DNA of 64,000 bases from Bacteroidaceae bacterium. GTDB taxonomy: Bacteria > Bacteroidota > Bacteroidia > Bacteroidales > Bacteroidaceae. Within the stretch, counting starts at the first letter, position 1. Each line of letters opens with the position of its first letter. Shown piece after piece: positions 24,934 to 33,210 of the stretch. Location: positions 1 through 64,000 of the forward strand of contig JAKSIO010000002.1 of NCBI GenBank assembly GCA_024398785.1, given 5' to 3'. The position numbers and the translations under genes were made by a program. Below the pieces are notes generated by a model, which saw nothing but the letters and a program-made list of their open reading frames with translations, searched no databases and was not told the origin of the DNA.

Positions 24934-27546
24934 ATGAAATTCACTTCAAAACAAATCACAAAAGTATTCGCAGCAATACTTATACTTGCAGGAAATGTTC
25001 AGGCACAGGAAAAGTTTCCCTATCAGAATCCTGAACTTTCACCGTTGGAAAGAGCGCAGGATCTTTGCTCAAGACTTACACTTGAAGAAAAGGCAAAACT
25101 TATGCTTGACCAGTCAGAGGGCATTGACCGTCTTGGCATTAAACCGTTCTACTGGTGGAGCGAGGCTCTGCACGGAGTTGCAAACCAGAATGACATTACA
25201 GTCTATCCGGAACCTATAGGAATGGCGGCATCGTTCAATGACGAACTTGTATATAAAGTATTCAGTGCAACCAGCGACGAGATGCGTGCCACATATCACG
25301 AGAACCGCCGCAACAATGTACCGGACCGCCGTTTCCTTGGTCTTTCGGTATGGACTCCAAACGTAAATATATTCCGTGACCCGCGCTGGGGACGCGGCCA
25401 GGAGACATACGGAGAGGATCCGTACCTGACAAGCCGCATGGGTGTGGCTGTTGTAAAAGGCCTGCAGGGACCGGAAGATTCAAAATACAAGAAACTTCTT
25501 GCCTGTGCAAAGCACTTTGCCGTTCACAGCGGACCGGAAAGCAGCCGTCATACGGACAATATTACCAATGTTGATCCCCGTGACCTGTTCGAGACTTATC
25601 TGCCGGCATTCAAGGCAACTGTCCAGGAGGGCGATGTAAGAGAGGTCATGTGTGCATACCAGCGTCTTGAAGACGAACCGTGCTGCGGCAGCAACCGTCT
25701 GTTGCAGCAGATACTGCGCAATGACTGGGGTTTCAAATATCTTATTGTATCAGACTGCAGCGCCATATCGGATTTCTGGCAGACACATAAATCGTCAAGT
25801 GACGAACGTCATGCCGCAGCCGTTGGCGTACTTGCCGGCACAGATGTTGAATGCGGCTACGATTATGCCTACGAGGCTGTTCCGGAGGCCGTAAAGAACC
25901 ACCTGATTTCTGAAGAAGAGGTTGACAAGCGCATTGTAAAACTGCTTGAAGGACGTTTCTCTCTTGGAGAGATGGATGACCCCGAACTTGTGGAATGGTC
26001 AAAGATTCCTTTCAGCAATGTTTCCTGCAAGGAGCACCGTGCACTTGCCGTTGAAATGGGACGCCAGACAATGACCTTGCTGCAGAACAATAACAACGCA
26101 CTGCCGCTCAGCAAAAAGAGCAAGATTGCCCTTATAGGTCCAAACGCAGACAATCAGATTATGCTGTGGGGAAACTACAGCGGTACTCCAAAGTATTCAA
26201 AGTCCATTCTGAAAGCTGTTGAGGAAAAGATTGGAAAGAGCCGTGTTGTATATATGCAGGGATGCGACTACGTTGACAACAAAGTTGTTACATCTCTTTA
26301 CAGCCAGTGTTCAATAAACGGCAGTACCGGACTGAAAGGAACGTTCTGGAACAATACCCGCCGCCAGGGTGACCCTGTTGCCACACTGCAGGTAACAAAA
26401 CCGCTCAACGTATCAACATTCGGCAATTATCCGTTTGCTCCCGGCGTGAATCTGACTGAGTTCTCTGCATACTACGAAACATATTTCCGTCCTACAAAGA
26501 CACAGACTGTAGTAATACAGTACAACGGTTGCAGCAACTACCAGATTGCAGTCAACGGAAAGGTTCTGTACAGAAACAATACATGGCGCAACGACAAAAA
26601 GAACATTTATCTTGATGTTGAAGCCGGTAAGGAGTATCACATTGAACTTACATACGCACATATTCCTACATACAACGCCAACCTCTATTTCAACATAGGT
26701 ACTGAAAAGGTAATTGACTACCAGGAGATAATCAACAAACTGAAAGGTATTGAAACTGTTGTATTTGCAGGCGGTATAGCTCCGTCTCTTGAGGGTGAGG
26801 AGATGCCTGTAGAGATAGAGGGTTTTGCAGGCGGAGACCGTACTTCAATTGAAATGCCAAAGGTTCAGCGTGAATTCCTGAAGGCTCTGAAAGAGGCAGG
26901 CAAGAAGGTTATTCTTGTTAACTGCTCAGGTTCAGCCATTGCTCTTGAGCCTGAAACACAATGCTGCGATGCCATACTCCAGGCTTGGTATGCCGGTCAG
27001 GAGGGCGGTATTCCAATTGCCGATGTCCTGTTCGGTGACTATAACCCAAGTGGCAAACTTCCTGTCACATTCTATAAGAACGATGCCCAGTTACCTGATT
27101 TCAAGGACTATTCAATGCGCGGCCGCACATACCGTTACTTTGACGGTGAACCATTGTTCTCTTTCGGTTACGGTCTGAGTTACACTACATTCCAGATAGG
27201 AAAAGCTGCATTTGACAAAAAGAGCATGACAGACAGCCAGAGTCTGACCATTACTGTTCCAGTAACAAATACAGGCAAACGTGCAGGTGCAGAGGTTGTT
27301 CAGATTTACATAAAGCGCACTGCAGACGCCGACGGCCCCATCAAATCTCTGAAAGCATTCAAACGTGTTGAACTCAAGGCAGGAGAAACAAAGAATGTTG
27401 AAATAACACTTGCCGCCAATGCATTTGAGACATTTGCTCCGGAAGTCAACAACCTTGCCGTTATGCCGGGTGAATACCAGATATTCTACGGCAACAGTTC
27501 AAACGAATCTGACTTGCAGAAAGAATTATTTACTATTACTGAATAA
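24934..27546 (+). CDS. Glycoside hydrolase family 3 (beta-xylosidase/beta-glucosidase-like)
   Basis: Exported exo-acting glycosidase of 870 aa, signal peptide ending NVQAQ. The GH3 N-terminal TIM barrel spans about 35-330, with WWSEALHGVAN, the substrate-binding KHF(A)VHSGPE and the nucleophile Asp274 in VSDCSAI. The GH3 C-terminal domain (ALIGPNADN onward, GYGLSYT late) is interrupted at about 460-590 by a PA14-like module (SGLKGTFWNN region, YNGCSNYQIAVNGK). A fibronectin-III-like domain ends the protein. The SDC-type nucleophile context and WWSEALHG resemble beta-xylosidases, but family 3 is broad. An ATG at 24913 would add seven residues. No transporter or regulator gene is adjacent, so it is not in a canonical polysaccharide locus. 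Confidence 0.88.
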   Translation: MKFTSKQITKVFAAILILAGNVQAQEKFPYQNPELSPLERAQDLCSRLTLEEKAKLMLDQSEGIDRLGIKPFYWWSEALHGVANQNDITVYPEPIGMAASFNDELVYKVFSATSDEMRATYHENRRNNVPDRRFLGLSVWTPNVNIFRDPRWGRGQETYGEDPYLTSRMGVAVVKGLQGPEDSKYKKLLACAKHFAVHSGPESSRHTDNITNVDPRDLFETYLPAFKATVQEGDVREVMCAYQRLEDEPCCGSNRLLQQILRNDWGFKYLIVSDCSAISDFWQTHKSSSDERHAAAVGVLAGTDVECGYDYAYEAVPEAVKNHLISEEEVDKRIVKLLEGRFSLGEMDDPELVEWSKIPFSNVSCKEHRALAVEMGRQTMTLLQNNNNALPLSKKSKIALIGPNADNQIMLWGNYSGTPKYSKSILKAVEEKIGKSRVVYMQGCDYVDNKVVTSLYSQCSINGSTGLKGTFWNNTRRQGDPVATLQVTKPLNVSTFGNYPFAPGVNLTEFSAYYETYFRPTKTQTVVIQYNGCSNYQIAVNGKVLYRNNTWRNDKKNIYLDVEAGKEYHIELTYAHIPTYNANLYFNIGTEKVIDYQEIINKLKGIETVVFAGGIAPSLEGEEMPVEIEGFAGGDRTSIEMPKVQREFLKALKEAGKKVILVNCSGSAIALEPETQCCDAILQAWYAGQEGGIPIADVLFGDYNPSGKLPVTFYKNDAQLPDFKDYSMRGRTYRYFDGEPLFSFGYGLSYTTFQIGKAAFDKKSMTDSQSLTITVPVTNTGKRAGAEVVQIYIKRTADADGPIKSLKAFKRVELKAGETKNVEITLAANAFETFAPEVNNLAVMPGEYQIFYGNSSNESDLQKELFTITE

Positions 27547-27576
27547 GCTGCAAAAAACACCCAGTGAACCAAATAC

Positions 27577-27608
27577 GGTGAACGGAACCCGTCACCTGCT
27601 CACGTGAG
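27577..27608. repeat. Diverged GAACCTGTCCCCTGTTCA-family copy
   Basis: GGTGAACGGAACCCGTCACC and the following TGCTCACGTGAG track the 5.0-kb hairpin arm (GGCGAACGGAACCTGTCCCC) and the 2.4-kb continuation (TGTTCACGAGAA), with scattered substitutions. It looks like an old copy. Confidence 0.6.
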
Positions 27609-27635
27609 GTAACCCCGACCGTGTTGCGATTCAGC

Positions 27636-27666
27636 GCAAAACACCGCACCGTCTACGGTGTTTTGC
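27636..27666. repeat. Perfect 11-bp inverted repeat
   Basis: GCAAAACACCG (27636-27646) and CGGTGTTTTGC (27656-27666) with a 9-nt loop. The loop itself repeats CACCG. It may end the GH3 transcript 90 bp after the stop, although no U-tract follows. Confidence 0.75.
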
Positions 27667-27788
27667 AGTTTATGTGGGGGACCGTGTTGTCTTTACCTGC
27701 ATTTTTCAACACCGTCCACTAACACACGACAACATCTGGTGTTGGCGTACGGCGGCATAGGTGGCATAGGGGGAACATCTTATAATAG

Positions 27789-27834
27789 AAAACTCCAGCC
27801 GCGGCGCCCATAGCAACCAGCAGACTGGAGTTTT
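27789..27834. terminator. Terminator-like stem 3' of the Rpn gene
   Basis: AAAACTCCAG (27789-27798) pairs with CTGGAGTTTT (27825-27834) around a 26-nt loop. T-runs follow on both strands, so it could stop transcription from either side. It lies 29 bp beyond the Rpn stop codon. Confidence 0.6.
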
Positions 27835-27863
27835 TGTATTGGTTGGTGAATGATTGCTGTCTG

Positions 27864-28904
27864 TTACAAAGCTGCAGCCTGTTCCTTTGTCAGACCTGTG
27901 TATTTGCAAATAACATCAGTATTCAAGCCATCTGCCTTCATTTTGCGTGCAGTTTCAAGTTTACCTTGCTCCAGTCCTTCTGCACGGCCTTCTGCGCGAC
28001 CTTCTGCACGGCCTTGTTCACGGCCTTCTGCACGGCCTTGGGCGCGACCTTCTTCACGGCCTTGTTCCAGTCCATCTGAGTGGCCTTGTTCAAAGCCTTG
28101 GGCACGACCTTCGGCCAAGCCTTGTTCAGTAGCTTTACGCAATGCACATTTCATCTGTGCACGTTTGTCCATTTCCGTTACCATATCCTTTATGTATTTT
28201 GTTTTGACCTCTGACGGCATCTCTGCCAACTCACTCTGCTGAGCTAACTTGGCCCATATTCCTTGCGCAAAACCATCGGGCAAATCTTTCAACTCATGCA
28301 TGTGACGAATACAAAAATAGAATCTTTCTTTGTCATTGTCAATATCTTCCCACTTTTTGTTGAATTTATTCAGTTCAACAAAGACAAAATGCAGGTTGTC
28401 TGTCATGAGTTCATGTGTGCGGTCTTCGCGCAAGGAGTAACTTGAAAGTACACTCCCGTCCCAATTTGCTGCATGTGGTCTTGAAAAGGCGTCTAATGAT
28501 ATCACATATACGGGTTTTAATGTGTACTCTTCCTGTCCTACAGCAATCTGGTTCTGTATGCAATACGTGGAGTAATAGAGGCATCGGTCAGAAAACCAGT
28601 CCTGTTCCTTAACCTGCACCTCAACATCAATGTAGGTTCCGTCTGCAAGGCGGCACGATACATCAAACACGCTGTTCTTAAGGTTCTTGGCAAACGACAC
28701 TTGCCGCTGCTTGTAGAATTCCAGCCCTTCTATATGCAGGTGGGGCAACAGTTCGTTCAGAAGTGCAATCAGCAGATCTTTGTTGGATTCCTGGCCGAAC
28801 ACCCATTGGAAGGCCACATCGTTCATAAGGTTAACGTACTTGCCGCAGATTTCGGGAATCTGGGCGTTTTCACTCTCTTTGTGAGAAAAAGTTTTTTGTT
28901 TCAT
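27864..28904 (-). CDS. Rpn/PDDEXK_2 nuclease family protein with repeat-rich tail
   Basis: 346-aa protein of the PD-(D/E)XK family annotated as Rpn recombination-promoting nuclease or putative transposase. The N-terminal motif MNDVAFQWVFGQESNKDLL and the core FDVSCRLADG...YIDVEVQV fit the fold (Asp then E-x-Q in place of the usual E-x-K). The C-terminal 70 residues are an EGRAxG/EQG-type hexapeptide repeat encoded by a nearly perfect short DNA repeat (about 27960-28130), followed by a helix (LETARKMKADGLNTDVICKYTG). The frame can extend upstream to 28985, but the ATG at 28904 fits the family start. Relatives were linked to recA-independent recombination and, more recently, to phage defence. 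The neighbourhood is repeat-rich, consistent with mobility. Confidence 0.82.
   Translation of the reverse strand: MKQKTFSHKESENAQIPEICGKYVNLMNDVAFQWVFGQESNKDLLIALLNELLPHLHIEGLEFYKQRQVSFAKNLKNSVFDVSCRLADGTYIDVEVQVKEQDWFSDRCLYYSTYCIQNQIAVGQEEYTLKPVYVISLDAFSRPHAANWDGSVLSSYSLREDRTHELMTDNLHFVFVELNKFNKKWEDIDNDKERFYFCIRHMHELKDLPDGFAQGIWAKLAQQSELAEMPSEVKTKYIKDMVTEMDKRAQMKCALRKATEQGLAEGRAQGFEQGHSDGLEQGREEGRAQGRAEGREQGRAEGRAEGRAEGLEQGKLETARKMKADGLNTDVICKYTGLTKEQAAAL
27955..28132. repeat. Short tandem repeats in the Rpn gene tail
   Basis: Repeated GGCCTTCTGCACGGCC-type words in 12-18 bp steps keep the frame and encode Glu-Gly-Arg-Ala-Gly/Gln-rich hexads. The low complexity leaves several other frames open, which explains the many spurious ORFs here. 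Confidence 0.85.
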
Positions 28905-29059
28905 TACTGGTATTATTAATAGTTTTTTCGTTACGCATGTCTTCCGGCCGGCTAGTTTCATGGTTACATTATGGCCGTTGGACATGGTTCAGATTATCTC
29001 AAACACAAAGATATGGCATGGAAACGGCATCTGCAACAGGTAGTGAAAGAAATTAAATA

Positions 29060-29460
29060 CTGCTGCTGGTGCCCTCAGAATAGTCTGTAGACGGGGTGAC
29101 GGTATTCTTCTTGCACGAACATTCTCAAAAACCCGCCATTTTGCCCAAGATGGTGCCCAAAACGGTTGCAACATGGGCATATGAAGGTGTTTTTGCACAT
29201 GTTCCAAATGGAATACTGCTGCTGGTGCCCTCAGAATACCTTGTGGACGGGGTGACGGTATTCTTCTTGCACGAACATTCTCAAAAACCCGCCATTTTGC
29301 CCAAGATGGTGCCCAAAACGGTTGCAACATGGGCATATGAAGGTGTTTTTGCACATGTTCCAAATGGAATACTGCTGCTGGTGCCCTCAGAATACCTTGT
29401 GGACGGGGTGACGGTATTCTTCTTGCATGAACATTCTCAAAAACGCGCCATTTTGCCCCA
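29060..29460. repeat. 156-bp tandem repeat, about 2.6 copies
   Basis: Units begin at 29060, 29216 and 29372 with CTGCTGCTGGTGCCCTCAGA. Copies one and two are almost identical; the third stops matching near 29460, at the gene fragment. The unit is 52 codons long, so frames on both strands stay open; these I regard as non-genic. A degenerate inverted copy lies at 1-135. The flanking bases 28905-29059 hold only the Rpn upstream region. Confidence 0.9.
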
Positions 29461-29781
29461 GATATTAGGGAAGGTGTTACCGAAATCATTGATCATACCG
29501 GCAAAGGAATGGTGATGCTGGGATGTACAGAGGGGCACGCCCACTATCTGATGAGCAACGGCATAGCCTATATGGGAGGCCTCTCCGTCAGTTATTCGGA
29601 CAGCGTCGGGGATTTTCTGGACAAATTGAAGACCGCATACAGCGAGGCCAAGTCTTCCGGCAAATCCAGCATCTACAATATCCTTTGGGGCTCTGTGGCG
29701 TTGATTTTGGTCTCTTGTAAAGAGACAAACATTTGCAATTACTTTGATTCAAGCAACTGCGGAAGAAGGTCAAAAATTTGA
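29461..29781 (+). pseudogene. Orphan gene fragment fused to the repeat
   Basis: From 29461 the plus frame reads as ordinary protein (for example VTEIIDHTGKGMVMLGCTEG, then AYMGGLSVSYSDSVGDFLDK), with no start codon where the similarity to the repeat ends. The first ATG is at 29509. The last part after about 29700 (VSCKETNICNYF) looks non-coding and overlaps the convergent HAD gene by 43 bp. I read it as a 3' gene remnant left by a rearrangement at the repeat boundary. I do not recognise the parent family. A real 90-aa gene starting at 29509 cannot be excluded. Confidence 0.4.
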
Positions 29782-30455
29782 GACAGCGTGGAAATTCTGT
29801 ACGGGGTTTCCACGTTTTCAGTTTTTTCCCACTGATAGCCGTCAACCTTGAGCCATACAGCACGCATGCCCAGAGCAAGTGCCGGAGCAATATCGTTCTT
29901 GTATGAATCGCCAATGACAATGGGACTTACACCGGGCGGCAATGAGCGGGCGCCTATTTTGAATATTTCCGGATCAGGTTTTCTTATTCCAACCGATGCC
30001 GACTCAACTACAGAATCAAAATATTTTTTCAACCCGAATTCTACAAGTACTGTGTCAATATTTCCATAAAAGTTAGAAACAAGTACCATATGAGCCTGTT
30101 CTGCACAGAAATTCAGTACTGGAACCGTAACATTTTCAATGATATTCTTTACACGCATGTAACAGTAATTGGCTACATAGTTCAGTTTATCTATGTCAAT
30201 GTCAATACCGAATGACTCTTTCAGAAATATTCTGTGAATGGCTGTTTTTTTCTGAAGCACAGAATAGAACGAATCTGCCGGCCTTATATGTTTGTCCTGT
30301 TCAAGCGCACGTTCTGTCTTTACATAAACCAGGCGCAACATATCCTGATCAATATCTATACCGCATGCACTATATGCCTCTTTAAACATAAAGAACCAAT
30401 GTACACCATTGGTATCCAGGGTTCCTCCGTAGTCAAATATCAGTCCGTTCGTCAT
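29739..30455 (-). CDS. HAD-family hydrolase with atypical DxG motif
   Basis: 238-aa HAD-superfamily protein. Motif I is IFDYGGTLDTNG: the nucleophile Asp is present, but the second Asp of DxDGT is Gly. Motif II is VLVSNF, motif III GIRKPDPEIF and motif IV VIGDSYKNDI. The second Asp normally acts as acid/base in phosphatases, so the reaction may differ, although this variant recurs in the superfamily. The ATG at 30455 (alternative 30461) overlaps the 3' end of the upstream membrane-protein gene by 23 bp. It is the last gene of a five-gene overlapping run (33914 to 29739) that looks like a lipid headgroup pathway, where a phosphatase step would fit. Confidence 0.75.
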   Translation of the reverse strand: MTNGLIFDYGGTLDTNGVHWFFMFKEAYSACGIDIDQDMLRLVYVKTERALEQDKHIRPADSFYSVLQKKTAIHRIFLKESFGIDIDIDKLNYVANYCYMRVKNIIENVTVPVLNFCAEQAHMVLVSNFYGNIDTVLVEFGLKKYFDSVVESASVGIRKPDPEIFKIGARSLPPGVSPIVIGDSYKNDIAPALALGMRAVWLKVDGYQWEKTENVETPYRISTLSQIFDLLPQLLESK

Positions 30456-31458
30456 GAGCATTTTTTGAGAAAAACATAAGCACAACACCTATCACAATCC
30501 ATATCATTTCTCTGACACGGGTAACAAGAGCGGTAAAAAGCCCTACACCTGAACCTATATTCAGAGAATACGCTGCAGCAGCCACACTACCCTCTTTAGA
30601 GCCCAACTGCATAGGAATAAAGAAGAGTATATTGCTGAACAACGATGAGAATGCAACTATAATGTATGCGTCAGCGTATGTGCAACCGGGCATAATGCAG
30701 CGCATTATCAGCCAATATTCCACACAGCCTACCACACGCGCCAAAAATTCAAGCGACAGAGATTTGCAGAACGCCGCTTTACCGCATGAACGCAACATGG
30801 ATATTCTTTTATCAGTATTGCTGATTTTTTCCGCATTTCTTTCAGTAAAACGCATAATGGGCTTACCTATGAAAGGCAGGCGGGCGCATAACTTTAAGAG
30901 TTTCATTAAAAATCCGTTGTCATACCCTTTTCTGAACAGATAAACGGTAAGTGCAAAAACAACGGCAAAGACAGCTACGCAGATAATCAATGGAAGAGAC
31001 AGAGCGTATTTGCCGGGATTGAAAAAATGAAGAGTAATGTAAAGCGGCACCGCACTCATCCAGAACCAGAAATGCGAATATATGTGCATCATTACGTACA
31101 GAACAACAGAACTTGTTGCACGCTCAATACCTATGTATGGTTTGAGTGCAAGTATTCTGTACGGTTCTCCGCCCATCAGTCCGAAAGGTGTTGTATAATT
31201 CAGAGCAAAACCGGAAACAGTCATTCCAAGAACAGGACAGAACCGTACCTTGCTCTCACCATGATTTATGATAATCTGCCACGAACGGGCATTCATTATG
31301 TAGATTACAAGCCACAACAGAACACATACAGGGAATATAATTCCTGTTTGCTGCAGCATCTCTTTTATCTGAGCCCAGGAGACATCAAAAGTGAGCAGCA
31401 TTACCACAACAGCGGCAACGCCGAACAACAGAAAACAATATTTTACTGCCTTTTTCAA
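30433..31458 (-). CDS. LPG-synthase-TM (AglD-like) membrane protein
   Basis: 341-aa integral membrane protein of the lysylphosphatidylglycerol-synthase transmembrane (UPF0104) family, about eight membrane segments. A conserved PFGLMGGEPYR-type loop near residue 90 and a C-terminal IPMQLGSKEGS segment mark the family. The family includes MprF flippase domains and archaeal AglD. It lacks the aminoacyl-transferase part of MprF. Its stop overlaps the HAD gene and its start overlaps the CDP-alcohol phosphotransferase stop by 4 bp. In this setting it may flip a modified lipid, an inference from neighbours. Confidence 0.78.
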   Translation of the reverse strand: MKKAVKYCFLLFGVAAVVVMLLTFDVSWAQIKEMLQQTGIIFPVCVLLWLVIYIMNARSWQIIINHGESKVRFCPVLGMTVSGFALNYTTPFGLMGGEPYRILALKPYIGIERATSSVVLYVMMHIYSHFWFWMSAVPLYITLHFFNPGKYALSLPLIICVAVFAVVFALTVYLFRKGYDNGFLMKLLKLCARLPFIGKPIMRFTERNAEKISNTDKRISMLRSCGKAAFCKSLSLEFLARVVGCVEYWLIMRCIMPGCTYADAYIIVAFSSLFSNILFFIPMQLGSKEGSVAAAAYSLNIGSGVGLFTALVTRVREMIWIVIGVVLMFFSKNAHDERTDI

Positions 31459-32399
31459 TATTTTCCCTGAGTTATACCGTTTGCAATGCGCTTGCAGATA
31501 TTTTCATGCTTTATTCTGATAATAATCCATATCAGACTCATTACACATATCTCGAAAAGCAGGTATATCCACTCCGCGCCCATCAGTACAGATATGTACA
31601 TTACAATAATGCGGGTGTTGAATGTAATTACATTGTCCCAGAACAGAATAGGTTTTGTAGCGGTACAGAAATCGTCACGCAAAGCCTGCGGCAGATCATT
31701 GCCGTAGCGTTGTTTTACCATATTGAACAGAGTCTGGAAATGCGGAGTCTGTTTTTCCTGACGCCTTGTATAACTTCTGTAGAAAATACAGGCCAGTTTC
31801 CAGATAAACTGAGTGCGGAATGATGCCGCCTTAACCTGACCGTCAACCTTGCTGCTGTCTGTAAGTTCGCCGCTGCCACTTTGGAACCATAAATAGATAT
31901 TGCGATGGTAGTCCGACAGTTCCACCTGATTCTTGTGACATATTGCTCCTGAAAGGAAGAATGCCAGCCAAATCCACACGCCCCATTTGATTCCAAACTC
32001 AAAAGGTAACGGGTATAAAGAGATATACTGAGTCTGCAGACGCAACACTATTGCCAGATACATGGCAAAGAACCACACATCGCCGGAAAAACCGTCAAGC
32101 AGACGTCCCAACTGCGATGTTTTACCGCTCATACGTGCAAGCTGGCCATCGGCACTGTCCAGAATATTGGCAAATATCATTGAGCCCACACCTATCAAGC
32201 TCCACTTGAGTTCTCCAAAATAAAAACAGAATCCTCCGAATGCGCCTATTACCATGCTTATTATTGTCACAACATTTGGGTGCATTCTCAAAGCATTGCA
32301 AAGCAATGCCATCACAAAACCGCACGGACGTGTGAACCAGATATCTAAAAACTCTTCGGTGTCTTTTGATTTGTATGTGCTTTTAATTTTCTTTTCCAT
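31455..32399 (-). CDS. CDP-alcohol phosphatidyltransferase family enzyme
   Basis: 314-aa membrane enzyme that transfers a phospho-alcohol group between a CDP-alcohol and an acceptor alcohol. The signature region is DSADGQLARMSGKTSQLGRL, continuing LDGFSGD. The D-x2-D-G-x2-A-R-x8-G-x3-D part is intact, but the final Asp is displaced by one residue (D-x4-D instead of D-x3-D). Several membrane helices surround it. It overlaps the ATP-grasp gene by 17 bp and the downstream gene by 4 bp. Together with the nucleotidyltransferase two genes upstream, which could make the CDP-activated donor, it suggests synthesis of a polar lipid or phospho-diester headgroup. Substrate unknown; inositol-type headgroups are one option. 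Confidence 0.8.
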   Translation of the reverse strand: MEKKIKSTYKSKDTEEFLDIWFTRPCGFVMALLCNALRMHPNVVTIISMVIGAFGGFCFYFGELKWSLIGVGSMIFANILDSADGQLARMSGKTSQLGRLLDGFSGDVWFFAMYLAIVLRLQTQYISLYPLPFEFGIKWGVWIWLAFFLSGAICHKNQVELSDYHRNIYLWFQSGSGELTDSSKVDGQVKAASFRTQFIWKLACIFYRSYTRRQEKQTPHFQTLFNMVKQRYGNDLPQALRDDFCTATKPILFWDNVITFNTRIIVMYISVLMGAEWIYLLFEICVMSLIWIIIRIKHENICKRIANGITQGKY

Positions 32400-33210
32400 T
32401 TTCAGCTATATTACATTCCTTTTGAACCATATCGGCAATTCTGACAGCGGCAGTTTCTCTGCACATGCTGAAACTGGGCCAGTCGTTCACATCTATCAAA
32501 GTAAGTGTACCGCTTGGCGATACTATCACATCACCTCCGAATACAGAGAGACCTGTTTTTTCTGCCACAGTCTTTACCAAAGCATTCAACTGCTCCAAGT
32601 CAAATGCATATTCATGTTCCGAATCGTTATGGGAAATTTCTCCAAATCGGCTATTTGCGGCAGAAACATAGCACCACCCTACAATCTGGATTCCTACCGC
32701 ATAGAATTTCACAACACAGCCGTTAATATGCTCTGTCACCACTATCTTGCCTTTCAGTTCCGGACAGCAATCCCTGTTTTCAACAAAAAAGGCTTTCCGG
32801 TCTGTTTTTACCCAGCACGGATAACTGTTCCATTGGTTTTTCAACTGTTCTACTGAATCAAAAACAGAAGCTTTCAAACAGTTTTTGTTGATAAATTTCA
32901 AAACAAACCACTGTCTTGAACGTGTTTTGCACAAATTGACGGCAGTAACCGGATTTATTATTGTTGAACCGTTATACTGCAATGCGGCCAAAGCCAGCAG
33001 CGATGCCTTGTTACGGGCCATGCTCAGTACAACCTGCGGTGTATTGTCCTGTTCAAACAGAGTTCTGTTGCTACACAGTTTGTTTTCAGAGACCAGTTCG
33101 GTTTCATATCCTCTGTTCTGCAATTCTTTCTGAACAGATTCAATAATGGCGGCATCGGCCTCTATACGACCGCGGGACCAATATGTAGAACGGGTTACTA
33201 AAAGAATCAT
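32383..33210 (-). CDS. ATP-grasp domain protein
   Basis: 275-aa protein with an ATP-grasp fold. Supporting segments are the phosphate/adenine-binding middle (VVTEHINGCVVKFYAVG) and the metal site GDVIVSPSG...LTLIDVNDWPSFS with the D-x-N pair. The EHINGCVVKFYAVG strand order also recalls inositol-polyphosphate 5/6-kinase-type ATP-grasps, but I cannot separate a kinase from an amide ligase here. It overlaps both neighbours (4 and 17 bp), so it is locked into the lipid-like cluster. It could phosphorylate the headgroup precursor or ligate an amino acid to it. Confidence 0.7.
   Translation of the reverse strand: MILLVTRSTYWSRGRIEADAAIIESVQKELQNRGYETELVSENKLCSNRTLFEQDNTPQVVLSMARNKASLLALAALQYNGSTIINPVTAVNLCKTRSRQWFVLKFINKNCLKASVFDSVEQLKNQWNSYPCWVKTDRKAFFVENRDCCPELKGKIVVTEHINGCVVKFYAVGIQIVGWCYVSAANSRFGEISHNDSEHEYAFDLEQLNALVKTVAEKTGLSVFGGDVIVSPSGTLTLIDVNDWPSFSMCRETAAVRIADMVQKECNIAENGKEN

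Larger units (their letters stand above)
27547..27863. other. Hairpin-rich intergenic region after the GH3 gene
   Basis: About 317 bp without a gene. It holds a diverged copy of the GAACCTGTCCCCTGTTCA family (27577-27608), a perfect 11-bp stem (27636-27666), repeated ACCGTGTTG/CAACACCG words, and a 10-bp terminator-like stem (27789-27834). Confidence 0.7.

Noticed and set aside
27938..28242. Several alternative ORFs in the Rpn gene tail
   Set aside because: They arise from low-complexity repeats and overlap the minus-strand Rpn gene, which matches a known family.
29060..29460. CRISPR array
   Set aside because: Units are 156 bp, contiguous and without unique spacers, and no cas genes are near.
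28989..29515. Long open frames on both strands across the 156-bp repeat
   Set aside because: The unit is a multiple of three and lacks stops, so the frames are a by-product of the repeat. They start and end without gene signals.
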